In this document: positions 1 to 8,915 of the stretch, in pieces
Layout of the letters: the number at the start of each line of letters is the position of its first letter
How positions within the stretch are numbered: position 1 is the stretch's first letter
Assembly (NCBI GenBank): GCA_944327105.1
Contig: CALVGN010000025.1
Span: forward strand, 1 to 64,000
Reading direction: 5' to 3'
Length of the DNA: 64,000 nt
From: an uncultured Erysipelotrichaceae bacterium
GTDB lineage: Bacteria > Bacillota_I > Bacilli_A > Erysipelotrichales > Erysipelotrichaceae
Notes under the pieces: model-generated
The model's input: only the letters and a program-made list of their open reading frames with translations
Databases searched by the model: none
Told to the model about the DNA's origin: nothing
Position numbers and translations under genes: made by a program

Positions 1-154
1 AAACCTAGCCAACCTCTTCGACCTAATCTACATTACCTGTTCCTGTTATCGACTGGAATTGCCTTGTCGTGGCCAGGGGAGGTTGTCTCTGAAGTATTGA
101 TACCCATTCCTATTCACGAAGGCTCATATAATGTCACCTTTAATATATTTGTTT

Positions 155-1165
155 TTATTCATATACAAAATATACATTTCCATGTGCTCGGGTAATAGCA
201 ACGTATAATTTGTTACGAGTTGCTGGCTTCAGTGACAAAAGCTCCCCCGATGCATATGCCTTCGCAGTCGTCTTATTCAAATAGACACATACATCATTAT
301 GCTGGTCCTCACCTTTCGTTTCACCCCAGTTGAAGTGGTTGAAGCCAAAGGATGCTCCTTTTTGATAATGGAGTTTTACTATTCTGGGATCAGCAATTAT
401 ATGTTGTATTTGTCTTGGATCATGCACCAGCAGTATACTTGTATCATCATCTTCAGTCCTGTTTGAGTGTATCTCTATCCCTAGATTATCGGTTATATAT
501 CGGCATACAGTCGGGCTACATCTCCAGCTGTTTATCAATGATGTATTGTCACAGATAAAGCCTTTATCGGTAAACCGTTTTTCGTAATTCGCCTTAGACT
601 CAAATAGCTTTCCATTGACATTTCCATCCCGGCTGGTATCAAACGTATGCTGATAAAAATCTCCCACAAAAAGCTGACTCACGTTTGTTTCCATCAATTT
701 TTCCAGAAGGTTGAAATCTCTACCGGCAATATCTTGGACTTCATCCACGATAAATTCATCAAAGTATCTGACTATGCGATCTTGTATATCACCGATTACA
801 TTTTTTGCTTCGAGTATAAATGAGAGCCGGTTGCTGTATAGATAACCATTGTTTGTTATAAAATACGCTCTATCGGTCTGCCGGGCATAACGATTCTGAT
901 TTTCCTGATAAATGATTCCCCGCGCCTTTATTTCATCGGATAAGAACGGCTTATAACAGAAACTGTACAAAAATGAGAAATACCGCATCAGAACAATATT
1001 CTCCGGCCAGTCTCCTTCGAACTTATGAAGGATCTTCTGATATAGGTTCTCGTAATTAGCAATCGTATAAGTAATCACCAGGGAACGCTTATCACGGGAG
1101 AGTGAATTTACGATATGAGTTGTTTTACCGGAGCCAGCAGCGGCAAACATTACTGTCTTATCCAC
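155..1165 (-). CDS. Small UvrD/PcrA-like helicase (GajB-like)
   Basis: This is a superfamily 1 helicase-like NTPase of 336 aa. Walker A (AAAGSGKTT) is at residues 8-16 and the Walker B/motif II box (IVDEVQDI) is near 139-146. The C-terminus carries the UvrD motif VI region (KLYVAITRA) followed almost at once by the end of the protein. It is much shorter than PcrA/UvrD (about 700 aa) and shorter than typical GajB, so the 1B/2B accessory domains are mostly absent. Its start overlaps the end of the upstream OLD-type nuclease gene by 16 bases, which implies translational coupling. OLD-family nuclease plus UvrD-like helicase is the Gabija arrangement, and I infer an anti-phage role with that partner. 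It is the last gene of the defence operon; the 154 bases beyond it show no gene. Confidence 0.75.
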   Translation of the reverse strand: MDKTVMFAAAGSGKTTHIVNSLSRDKRSLVITYTIANYENLYQKILHKFEGDWPENIVLMRYFSFLYSFCYKPFLSDEIKARGIIYQENQNRYARQTDRAYFITNNGYLYSNRLSFILEAKNVIGDIQDRIVRYFDEFIVDEVQDIAGRDFNLLEKLMETNVSQLFVGDFYQHTFDTSRDGNVNGKLFESKANYEKRFTDKGFICDNTSLINSWRCSPTVCRYITDNLGIEIHSNRTEDDDTSILLVHDPRQIQHIIADPRIVKLHYQKGASFGFNHFNWGETKGEDQHNDVCVYLNKTTAKAYASGELLSLKPATRNKLYVAITRAHGNVYFVYE

Positions 1166-2715
1166 GCGATTGCCCTCTTTATATAATCCGGTACAGTCAA
1201 TGCTTTGTCTTTCATCAATAATCTGAAAGCGGCCTCCGTCTTATTGTTCAGCATAAACGCAACTGCATCCTGTCCGAATAATTCAAAACATACAGCTTTG
1301 TTACATGCCTCCAGAACAATCTCGAACGTTCTCATTGTGTTATCATTATCGAAGAACACCCTTATGTTTCTGTTTCCGGCAAACCCAGCGTACTTTTCAA
1401 TACAATTCTTCTGATAATCACTGTCATTATCAGTAATAACAGCGACCTTGCTCCCTGTCAGTTTCGATATTTCAAGATACCTCTTAAAGCTTAGGCCACG
1501 TACATCAATGACATGTACTTCATCTTCCTCCGGCGTAGCCCCTGTACATGCTTGATAGAATTTTTCCATCAGCATGTATTCTGCGGGGCCTTCCACCAGA
1601 AGTGCCTTACGAGCAAGAACGTACTCTACTATGCTCGCTGGTGGTGTCTTGGCAAAATACCTTGCCGTATCTTCACTAAGATCACTCAGCATAATCGGAC
1701 TTTTAGCAGACTCTTGATACATAATGAGCAGGTTGTTGATTTCAAGCCGCGTGCTGATCATGCTGCTATGTGTTGTAACAAAAAGCTGTCCCTCTTTTGC
1801 AGAAGCTACACGCTGAACAAGTCTCCGGAGGTTGACAGGACTTAAGTGATTCTCTGGTTCTTCGATCAGAATAACATCCACATTCTCCCCTGAACGTTCC
1901 AATGCGAAATCAGTTTTTATAAAGACCTGTTTCCCCGTGCCTTTGCTGTCTATGCCGATTTCATCTTCATAGATCATCAGGTCGCTTTCCAAGTCCATAG
2001 AAGACCCACTTTTCAGTCCGAATTTATAGTTTTTTTCACCCGGCACCCTTCCATTCAATCCTTGTAAGCTCTCCATCTGAAAGGTTGTCCTCATTTGCCG
2101 ATACTGGCTCTTATGGATAATACGTTCCTTTTCATTGGATTCTGTATACTGGAGATACATTCTCCGGACGAAATCACTTGTGGCAAATTCTGTACTCATC
2201 CTGGCGCTATCGATTATTATGCTGCGTAGTTTCTTTTTATACCCCGTATAAGGCTCATCCGCAAAGGTAGAGAACCTTACCGAATAATAGTCATAAGGGA
2301 AGTAATCCGAGTTTGCTTCAAGTGCGGCTCTGATCTCCGCTGCATAGTCGATATTAGGCTCACAAACAAGTCGAACTCCGTCACATATTCGTCTATCTGT
2401 ATTGTTTTTACCATTCATCGTATGATCGAACTGGCCGGCAAGATACAGCTCTATCCGCATGATTGGAAGGTTCTCAATGTTTCGTACACCCATGCCGAAC
2501 TGTTTTACGGCCTCAATATTAAGAAGCTTATCAATGCCGATCGCTTCAATTCTGCGCAGGTTACCGCTTGCAACGATATCAATAGCTTCAAGAATACTGC
2601 TCTTCCCAACCTCATTATCGCCAATAAGAATATTGATTCCGGGATTTGGAATGACAGTATAGTCAAGAAATCGTTTGTAGTTCTGCAAGCGTATTTTTTC
2701 TATCACTATACTCAT
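1150..2715 (-). CDS. OLD-family ATPase/TOPRIM nuclease (GajA-like)
   Basis: This 521 aa protein has an N-terminal SMC/RecF-like ATPase. Walker A (GDNEVGKSS) is at 32-40, and Walker B with signature (LIEEPENHLSP) at 283-293 is followed by the H-loop (TTHSS) near 314-318. The C-terminal half is a TOPRIM nuclease: the catalytic Glu lies in LLVEGPAE near 372-379 and the acidic cluster TDNDSD near 428-433. This is the class 2 OLD architecture, as in GajA, which nicks or cuts DNA under nucleotide control. The overlapping UvrD-like gene downstream supports a Gabija-like pair. It lies 55 bases or more downstream of vsr in the same direction, so it is probably co-transcribed with the DISARM operon but is a functionally separate module. 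Confidence 0.8.
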   Translation of the reverse strand: MSIVIEKIRLQNYKRFLDYTVIPNPGINILIGDNEVGKSSILEAIDIVASGNLRRIEAIGIDKLLNIEAVKQFGMGVRNIENLPIMRIELYLAGQFDHTMNGKNNTDRRICDGVRLVCEPNIDYAAEIRAALEANSDYFPYDYYSVRFSTFADEPYTGYKKKLRSIIIDSARMSTEFATSDFVRRMYLQYTESNEKERIIHKSQYRQMRTTFQMESLQGLNGRVPGEKNYKFGLKSGSSMDLESDLMIYEDEIGIDSKGTGKQVFIKTDFALERSGENVDVILIEEPENHLSPVNLRRLVQRVASAKEGQLFVTTHSSMISTRLEINNLLIMYQESAKSPIMLSDLSEDTARYFAKTPPASIVEYVLARKALLVEGPAEYMLMEKFYQACTGATPEEDEVHVIDVRGLSFKRYLEISKLTGSKVAVITDNDSDYQKNCIEKYAGFAGNRNIRVFFDNDNTMRTFEIVLEACNKAVCFELFGQDAVAFMLNNKTEAAFRLLMKDKALTVPDYIKRAIAWIRQ

Positions 2716-2777
2716 ATGTTCCCCTCAGCGGTCATAACACCTTTGCTTTCAAGCACTATAGTCTTTCAGATTATCAG

Positions 2778-3173
2778 CTAAAGAACGTAAGGTAAGTTCT
2801 TTCTGATGCCCCGCAGCTGGCATTCCCATACAACAAATACCCTCCAGCCTGCGGCGGTCAGCTCTTCTCTATGCAGCGAATCGTTCTGAACATTCTTATC
2901 AAATTTTTCCTGCCAGAATTCAATTCTTGTTTTAGGCGTATAGGCATATTTGCATCTAGGATGACGATGCCAGAAACACCCATGCACAAAGATGACTGCA
3001 TGATACTTTGGCAAAACGATATCCGGCTTCCCTAGTAGAGACGTGACACTTTTCCTGTATCGAAAGCCCTGGCTGAACAAATACATTCGTACCTGGATTT
3101 CTATGGAAGTATCTTTCCCTTTTATGCGGGACATGTTCCAGCTCCGCTTTTCCGGGCTCAAACTATCAGCCAT
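2778..3173 (-). CDS. vsr: Very short patch repair endonuclease (Vsr)
   Basis: This is a Vsr-family endonuclease of about 131 aa, the usual length. It nicks at T:G mismatches left by deamination of 5-methylcytosine. Visible family features are the N-terminal RSWNMSRIKGKDTSIE segment, the catalytic KPDIVLPKY strand, the metal/DNA-binding CFWHRH segment, PKTR, and the C-terminal GWRVFVVWEC. I chose the ATG at 3173 because GGGAG lies 9 nt upstream of it; the ATG at 3182 sits directly on that Shine-Dalgarno sequence. Vsr genes normally accompany C5-cytosine methylases, and one (15791-17071) is in the same operon, so the pair makes sense: the methylase creates the mutagenic base and Vsr limits the damage. 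Confidence 0.9.
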   Translation of the reverse strand: MADSLSPEKRSWNMSRIKGKDTSIEIQVRMYLFSQGFRYRKSVTSLLGKPDIVLPKYHAVIFVHGCFWHRHPRCKYAYTPKTRIEFWQEKFDKNVQNDSLHREELTAAGWRVFVVWECQLRGIRKNLPYVL

Positions 3174-3200
3174 TATTTCCATCTCCCGATTATCGCCAGG

Positions 3201-3860
3201 TCATACTTCGCTGAATACTTTTGAGAACGTCAACTTAGTAAAAACGTCTTCGATCTGCCTGGCGATCTGCTTTGACTCAATCAGCGTTCCCAGTTCGATA
3301 TTGCCCTGCTGGCCATGATAGGACAGATTTGCTGAAGTAATCAATGTCTGCCGCTGGTCTACCGAGATTACTTTCGCGTGCAGGGCTGCCATTTTATCTT
3401 CATCCTGGTGATAGTTATATACCTTCAAAAACCGGCCTTTGTAACGTAGAACCTTATCAAAATCCGGCTGCTTGTCCAGGTCATTGACAAAGAATTTTAC
3501 GAACACGCCCCGCTGGCTCTTCTGAATGATGGTATCGACCAGTTCAGAAAAATACGAGGACAAGGAGTATCCTGTAATCAGGATGTTCCTTTCTGCGCCA
3601 TTGATCATAGACTGCACAACATTCATGGTTGTTCTTGCGTTAATCGAAAATGATGGCGGTGCAGTTACAACTAAGGACACCTTGTCCGCATCTCCGGAAG
3701 TTATTGCATTTTCGAGGATCGATACCAGCTCTGCACATTCCGGATTCGACAATTCAGGGAAGCCCTTTTTTATCATAGGAACAGCGTTGGCTGTCCCGTT
3801 TGCCATATCGCTTTTAACAGTGTTAAAAAGGATTTCTTTGTTTATACTTCCACCTGACAT
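3201..3860 (-). CDS. drmC: DISARM PLD-domain protein DrmC
   Basis: This 219 aa phospholipase D-fold protein carries one HKD-type motif near residues 160-190 (LHAKVISVD followed by LITSANLS and GNIELG). One HKD motif implies a dimeric active site, as in Nuc-type PLD nucleases. Its start overlaps the end of drmB by 19 bases. The order DrmA-DrmB-PLD is diagnostic for DISARM, where DrmC is a core gene of this class; some published work found it dispensable for protection in one system. The reading frame is intact. Identity rests on the PLD motif plus position. Confidence 0.85.
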   Translation of the reverse strand: MSGGSINKEILFNTVKSDMANGTANAVPMIKKGFPELSNPECAELVSILENAITSGDADKVSLVVTAPPSFSINARTTMNVVQSMINGAERNILITGYSLSSYFSELVDTIIQKSQRGVFVKFFVNDLDKQPDFDKVLRYKGRFLKVYNYHQDEDKMAALHAKVISVDQRQTLITSANLSYHGQQGNIELGTLIESKQIARQIEDVFTKLTFSKVFSEV

Positions 3861-5590
3861 AGATCACTTACCAGCTCCTTGAAATATGAACATGCTTCCC
3901 GCCCAGGGATAGGAACCACCAGGCCACGATCCAGCATTCTGTTCCCGTTCTCACAAGCGGTCTCGGATATCATGCAGCAGGAGTGACAGGCTGCACCATT
4001 TGAATTCTTTCCAGCCGGAAGAGTGCTCATGCATTCCGGATCATTGGTGCAAACAAGCGCTTCCTGAAAAGCATCTCTCATCAGGCTTGTCATCTGTTCG
4101 ATAGTTCCCAGTTCCACCAGGCCTCCAAGCGATCCTTCCTGATCAGAGCTTCCGGTATAAAGCAGAATGCCGGCCATGGTATCACCAAAATAAATCCTTT
4201 CTCGAATCGCTGATGACGAGTAACCGGAGGACATCGACATCTGTTTTATCATCAGATGGGCAAAGGTATGCATGAGAACGTATACTGCGTCTCGTTTTAC
4301 CGTTACTGTCCAGCCTTTTGAATTACAGAATTCCTGATAGGAATCCTCATATTTCTGAGAAATAGCCTTGACCGTATCAGTGGCCAGCCATTTCTTTAAC
4401 GCGGCTTTATTAAATTCAATGAATATACCTTCTCCATTGACCTCTGCCGCCGGGAGCCATCTCTCTTGTTTTCCTTTACTGAGTTTAACAATATTCGGCT
4501 GTTCGTCTGCATCCGGATCAGGGGCATCCACTCTGGTAAAGCCCAGCAGTACTCTGACTTCCCTTAATCTTGTAACACGGATTATCCTGCTGAAATACTT
4601 TTTCAGATATTCTGGCAGAGCGTCCTCCTCCGCTTTGAAATGCTTCTTGTTGGATTCATATAACGGATCATCAAAATGAGTGATTGCGTTATATTCCATC
4701 TGCTTGATTTCTGTGTATTCCTTAATGTTATTCATGCGGCGTTGGAGTGCCTCATCAAATTCATTTCTTGGAAATGCAGAGAAATACATCTCATAGATCT
4801 TTGTTATTCCCGCATCACCCATGAGCTGCTTTGCCAGCTCAAAATCGCGAAGGTGTTCGTCGATCAGATTATAAAGAGGGTTAATCCAAGGCGGAATAGA
4901 AATAGCGCTTCTGCTTACTGCAAAGTAAACATTCGAGGCGCCGCGCTGTGAGGGAATAACCGGCTTTGCACATTTCTGATTCTTGACGCTCGGCCTGAAC
5001 GGATGATGTCCTGTGCATTTCACTCCATCAAAATTATCTCTCTGGGTAGCGCCGCTCATGCTCCTCTTTGCGCCGCAGGAACACTCAACCCACATGTCAG
5101 CAAGCGTAGATGTATTTCCTGTTGAATACATTTTGAGCGTGCCTTTGCAGTCCGTTTCACCTCTATGCACCCACCACTTCCAGGGAAAGTCGGACATATG
5201 CCCGTCTTCACATATCGTAATGAATCGAGAAGGATATGCAGGACGATGACATTCAGGACAGGTCACACCGTATTTCAGATATCTGTCCAGGTCGAAATTC
5301 TGACTTGCATCAAACAGCCTGCCACACTTGAGATTCGAGCATACATGCCAGTAAGGGAACGTTACAACCGGAATGTCTCCTGAAAAGCTTGTGCGAGGCA
5401 TATAGAAGCAATCCACTCCCAGATATGATGCCAGTCTTCCGTCGATTATCTTTTTTCCCTTGTGCTTCCAGTAGGAAATATCAAGAATCGTTACAGAATC
5501 CTTGACTGCATCCACAACGGAGCCAGGGCCAAACGTTGTAATGATCTGATTCGGACGAAGCTCTCCGAGTTTATTATTATCAAAAGCCAT
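3842..5590 (-). CDS. drmB: DISARM DUF1998 protein DrmB
   Basis: This is a 582 aa DUF1998 protein. The N-terminal half contains cysteine pairs for zinc (CSNLKCG near 85-91, CPEC near 115, then ICEDGHMSDFPW). The C-terminal half holds the DUF1998 core: MHTFAHLMIKQMS, the ERIYFGD/GILLYTGSSDQEGSLGGLVELG stretch, and a Cys cluster (CTNDPEC, CHSCC). In DISARM, DrmB forms a complex with DrmA that loads onto DNA and restricts phage. The gene starts one base after drmA ends and overlaps drmC, so the three core genes are tightly coupled. No frameshift or lost motif was seen. Confidence 0.93.
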   Translation of the reverse strand: MAFDNNKLGELRPNQIITTFGPGSVVDAVKDSVTILDISYWKHKGKKIIDGRLASYLGVDCFYMPRTSFSGDIPVVTFPYWHVCSNLKCGRLFDASQNFDLDRYLKYGVTCPECHRPAYPSRFITICEDGHMSDFPWKWWVHRGETDCKGTLKMYSTGNTSTLADMWVECSCGAKRSMSGATQRDNFDGVKCTGHHPFRPSVKNQKCAKPVIPSQRGASNVYFAVSRSAISIPPWINPLYNLIDEHLRDFELAKQLMGDAGITKIYEMYFSAFPRNEFDEALQRRMNNIKEYTEIKQMEYNAITHFDDPLYESNKKHFKAEEDALPEYLKKYFSRIIRVTRLREVRVLLGFTRVDAPDPDADEQPNIVKLSKGKQERWLPAAEVNGEGIFIEFNKAALKKWLATDTVKAISQKYEDSYQEFCNSKGWTVTVKRDAVYVLMHTFAHLMIKQMSMSSGYSSSAIRERIYFGDTMAGILLYTGSSDQEGSLGGLVELGTIEQMTSLMRDAFQEALVCTNDPECMSTLPAGKNSNGAACHSCCMISETACENGNRMLDRGLVVPIPGREACSYFKELVSDLCQVEV

Positions 5591-5591
5591 G

Positions 5592-8500
5592 TTATTCCTC
5601 CGTGTAATAGAACATATTTACAGAGCTTTCGACTTCCCGCATGGACTGCAAAGTAGCCTTCTCATCTTCCTCATGCGGCTTGTCATAAGGATTCATCAAC
5701 CGGTTATACCGTTCTGTACCGACCACATAATAGCGTAACGGTTTGGTCTGGGCTGCGCGAAGCTTCCACCAGTCAATGAATCTGTCGATCTCATCCTCCG
5801 CATCTGTCCGTGCTGAAGGCTTGATGATATTGAGCCTGTCAAGAATCAACGCCTTTACAGTTGCAATCTCTTCTGCCGTCAGTGTTCCAATCGCGGCAGC
5901 ATCGGGATTGTTTGCCATGGCCGGGAATTTCAGTCGGATAGCAGATATAATCAACGCATGAAGGACGCGATCCCTTGCTCTTGCCGAGAACGGTGTTGCA
6001 GTCGTTCCCTCAACAAATCTGTAAAGCTGAGAGTGATACCCTGTGAAGTTTTCATAGTGCGACAGGTCGCGCGGGCGGTACGCATTGTAAAGCGTCACAA
6101 CCAGCCCAGGAAAAGCACGGCCAATACGGCTTGTTGCCTGGATATATTCAGAGTTCTGTTTTGGTTGTCCGGTTACAACCATAAGTCCAAGACGATCAAC
6201 ATCCATACCGACTGCGATCATGTTTGTGGCAATAGCTGTATCCAGACAGTCTTTCGACTTGCAGGTTGTTTCCAGCTGGTTCAGCTTCTCAGGTATTTTG
6301 TATGAGGACATACGGGAAGTGATCTCCACATTATGATTCAAATACCGCTGCTTCTCCATGCCGTATTTGTTCTTTATCCTGTAAATTCTCTTCGGAATGT
6401 CGTCCTGGAGAAGACGCACAGCACCGCCAAGCTCGCGAATACTGTTGAAATAGCCCACAAGTGAGTAATAGGGATCAATCACATCCCCGTATTCATCCTG
6501 GAGTGATAATGTATAAGCCTCCTGCAGAATAATGGAATATACACGCAGCAATGCAGTCTTTACGGATTGTCCCGGTGCACAGACACCTACATATTTCCGG
6601 AAAGGATCTGTATCTACAGGAATCTCCCTGATGAAAAAGCTGTCTCCAATTTCAAACCCGTTTGGCGGGAACTGCGTTGTTTTCTTTCTGGCATACAGGC
6701 ACTTTGTCTGTGCTTCCGCATTCTTTATCGTTGCCGTTGAAACCACATATTTAGGCTTGATACCATCGTGGATGCACATATCCTCAATAATGGTCTCGTA
6801 AGCACCATAAACTGTACCAAGCGGACCGGTAATGAGATGCAGCTCATCCTGTATAATCAGTTCCGGCGGCAGGAACGGACGTATTCTTTCCAGCTTAGAC
6901 GCTGGCAGAGAACTTGTTTTGTTATGCCTTCCATGATCCGCACCAATGGCTACATACCCATCGCGGCTGCACTTGCGGTCAACTCTTCCGAATATGGCAT
7001 TTGTATTCACATCCCAAGGAAGTCTGGCAAATTTATCTACGGTAGACAGGATAATTGTCGGGCATTTGCCATATATCTCTTCGTCTACAAGATAAACAGG
7101 AATCGGGATTCTGTCATTTCTGTATCTGTAGAACTGGCAGTCCTTGTCAGAGCAGAAGATTTCAATCGACTTTCTGTCTGTGTCAATATTGAAGTTTTCT
7201 TCTTTCAGCGGTTTACCACAGAACGGACAGCTCAGCAGCTGTTTGTAAACATGATTCCGCGCACTTCTTGCTGCCTGCGGCGCATCCGCCTTTTCAATGA
7301 ACTCATCAAACTTGTTAGGTGTTACCCCGCCTCCAACCCAGAAACCGATACTGATCGATTCCTTTCCAAAACGCGGATATGCCTGGCGTCTGATCATTTC
7401 CGCCGCTACAACCATTTTCGTGATACGGTCACGCTGCTGCGTAGTAAGGAGGCGCAGTGTGTACCTGAGCATAACCGTGACGCCACCATCCAGGTTGTAT
7501 TCACCACTGTCAGTTGCCCTGAGCCTTCTGTTAGCTATGGCAAAAGCTATAAGTCCAAGATATGCTTCTGTTTTACCGCCACCGGTCGGGAAATAGAGAA
7601 GATCGACAATTTCCCGATCTTCATGTGTCGGGTCAACAATCCCTGCCAGGTTCATCAGAATAAAAGCAATCTGGAATGGCCGCCAGCCAAAATTATTGTC
7701 CGGGTTCTTCGGATTGATAAAATCCTGAAAACTGCACTCGATGCCGGCTCCGTGTTTCTTTGCGTAGTTCTTTATGCTGTTCTGAAGAAAGATAACACGG
7801 TTCATGAAGCAGAATGCTTCAAATGAAGTATCATCTGACTCAATGATATGGATACCCTCCCGGATACGCCTCAAAGCGTCCATGCAACGATCAACTACGA
7901 CATTGCCGATTTTCCCCTTGAAATCTGCATCCTTCATCCTTGGATTGTCGACAAGGGTGTTGTTGATCCAGTTCTCATAGGACTCGGCAAGCGTGTTCAG
8001 TTTCCCGATGGTATCTTCCTTTTTGGCTTTTGCCGACATGGTAAACGTCGAGAAAAAGTATCGGTCGAAACCATCAAGGGCAGCACTCACGCCAGGGAAT
8101 TCATATTCCGGTATGAATGCAGATCGGACAGATGTAGTTCTTCCGTCAACTGGTGTATCCCATACCGCAGCGCAGCCTCTGCCGCGTCCCAAGATAGGAC
8201 GTTGTTCAAAGTAGAATTCATCTGCCGCAAGGATTTTTCGGCAGATATGCTCCGCAACAAAAGCAGCAGACCCATCTTCGTCATATGCTTTCAACTCCAC
8301 CTGAAACATAACGGCTTCTACACTGCTTGCCGGATTCTTTCTTTTGTTTACGACATAGGCTGTAACAAGAGAGTAACCGCCTTTCAATGCAATCCGCGAT
8401 ACATGCACATGAACATTGGAATCGCAGACAAGCTGATATTCCTTTGTACGTCCGAAATCAGCAAAGTTGACATGAATCGTCTCCGCCATCGGGATGCGGG

Positions 8501-8915
8501 TATAGATTGCACGACTGTGTTCTTTTTCGTCTTTTCCCGTGTATTTCTCTGAAGATTTTGAATAGTCGCCCCAGGACACGTCTAGGTTGATACCCGGCAG
8601 ATTGCTCTGCACATAGAAACTGATACCGATAGAAGACGGTAGCTTGAAATGTGTCGTCGAAATCGGCTCGTTGTCATCATCCTCTCCGGCAGTAAAATCT
8701 TCTCCGTCTTCAAAAGCCATGTCGGCATCAACTTCCTGCTCACCGGCACCGGAATAATCTTCATCGTCGCTCTGTATATCAAGCATTCCAACCAGATAAG
8801 CATAACGAGGATTCTCTTCCAGAACCTCCTCAGCTTCTCTTGGGCCGATGAGATCAGTTCTTATGGCGTCAATGATTTTCTGTCTGACTTCTGAATACTT
8901 AAACCTGTCAGCCAT
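5592..8915 (-). CDS. drmA: DISARM helicase DrmA
   Basis: This 1107 aa superfamily 2 helicase has a long N-terminal region that is very acidic around residues 48-83. Walker A (FPTGGGKTE) is at 442-450, a Cys4 zinc element follows (CPFC near 575, then CSDKDC), motif II reads IIQDELHL near 693 (DELH in place of DEAH), and motifs V/VI include VGMDVDRLG and QATSRIGR near 905. This is the DrmA family: DISARM's large helicase, which partners DrmB. The start codon overlaps the stop of the out-of-frame Res tail by one base (TAATG), so drmA translation may depend on ribosomes terminating there. The Res frameshift upstream could therefore affect DrmA levels. Confidence 0.93.
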   Translation of the reverse strand: MADRFKYSEVRQKIIDAIRTDLIGPREAEEVLEENPRYAYLVGMLDIQSDDEDYSGAGEQEVDADMAFEDGEDFTAGEDDDNEPISTTHFKLPSSIGISFYVQSNLPGINLDVSWGDYSKSSEKYTGKDEKEHSRAIYTRIPMAETIHVNFADFGRTKEYQLVCDSNVHVHVSRIALKGGYSLVTAYVVNKRKNPASSVEAVMFQVELKAYDEDGSAAFVAEHICRKILAADEFYFEQRPILGRGRGCAAVWDTPVDGRTTSVRSAFIPEYEFPGVSAALDGFDRYFFSTFTMSAKAKKEDTIGKLNTLAESYENWINNTLVDNPRMKDADFKGKIGNVVVDRCMDALRRIREGIHIIESDDTSFEAFCFMNRVIFLQNSIKNYAKKHGAGIECSFQDFINPKNPDNNFGWRPFQIAFILMNLAGIVDPTHEDREIVDLLYFPTGGGKTEAYLGLIAFAIANRRLRATDSGEYNLDGGVTVMLRYTLRLLTTQQRDRITKMVVAAEMIRRQAYPRFGKESISIGFWVGGGVTPNKFDEFIEKADAPQAARSARNHVYKQLLSCPFCGKPLKEENFNIDTDRKSIEIFCSDKDCQFYRYRNDRIPIPVYLVDEEIYGKCPTIILSTVDKFARLPWDVNTNAIFGRVDRKCSRDGYVAIGADHGRHNKTSSLPASKLERIRPFLPPELIIQDELHLITGPLGTVYGAYETIIEDMCIHDGIKPKYVVSTATIKNAEAQTKCLYARKKTTQFPPNGFEIGDSFFIREIPVDTDPFRKYVGVCAPGQSVKTALLRVYSIILQEAYTLSLQDEYGDVIDPYYSLVGYFNSIRELGGAVRLLQDDIPKRIYRIKNKYGMEKQRYLNHNVEITSRMSSYKIPEKLNQLETTCKSKDCLDTAIATNMIAVGMDVDRLGLMVVTGQPKQNSEYIQATSRIGRAFPGLVVTLYNAYRPRDLSHYENFTGYHSQLYRFVEGTTATPFSARARDRVLHALIISAIRLKFPAMANNPDAAAIGTLTAEEIATVKALILDRLNIIKPSARTDAEDEIDRFIDWWKLRAAQTKPLRYYVVGTERYNRLMNPYDKPHEEDEKATLQSMREVESSVNMFYYTEE

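Noticed and set aside
6768-8552. Long plus-strand frames (352 and 234 codons) opposite drmA
   Set aside because: They lie antisense to a gene with full helicase motifs, have no ribosome site and read as composition-driven shadows with many Arg, Cys and Ile residues.
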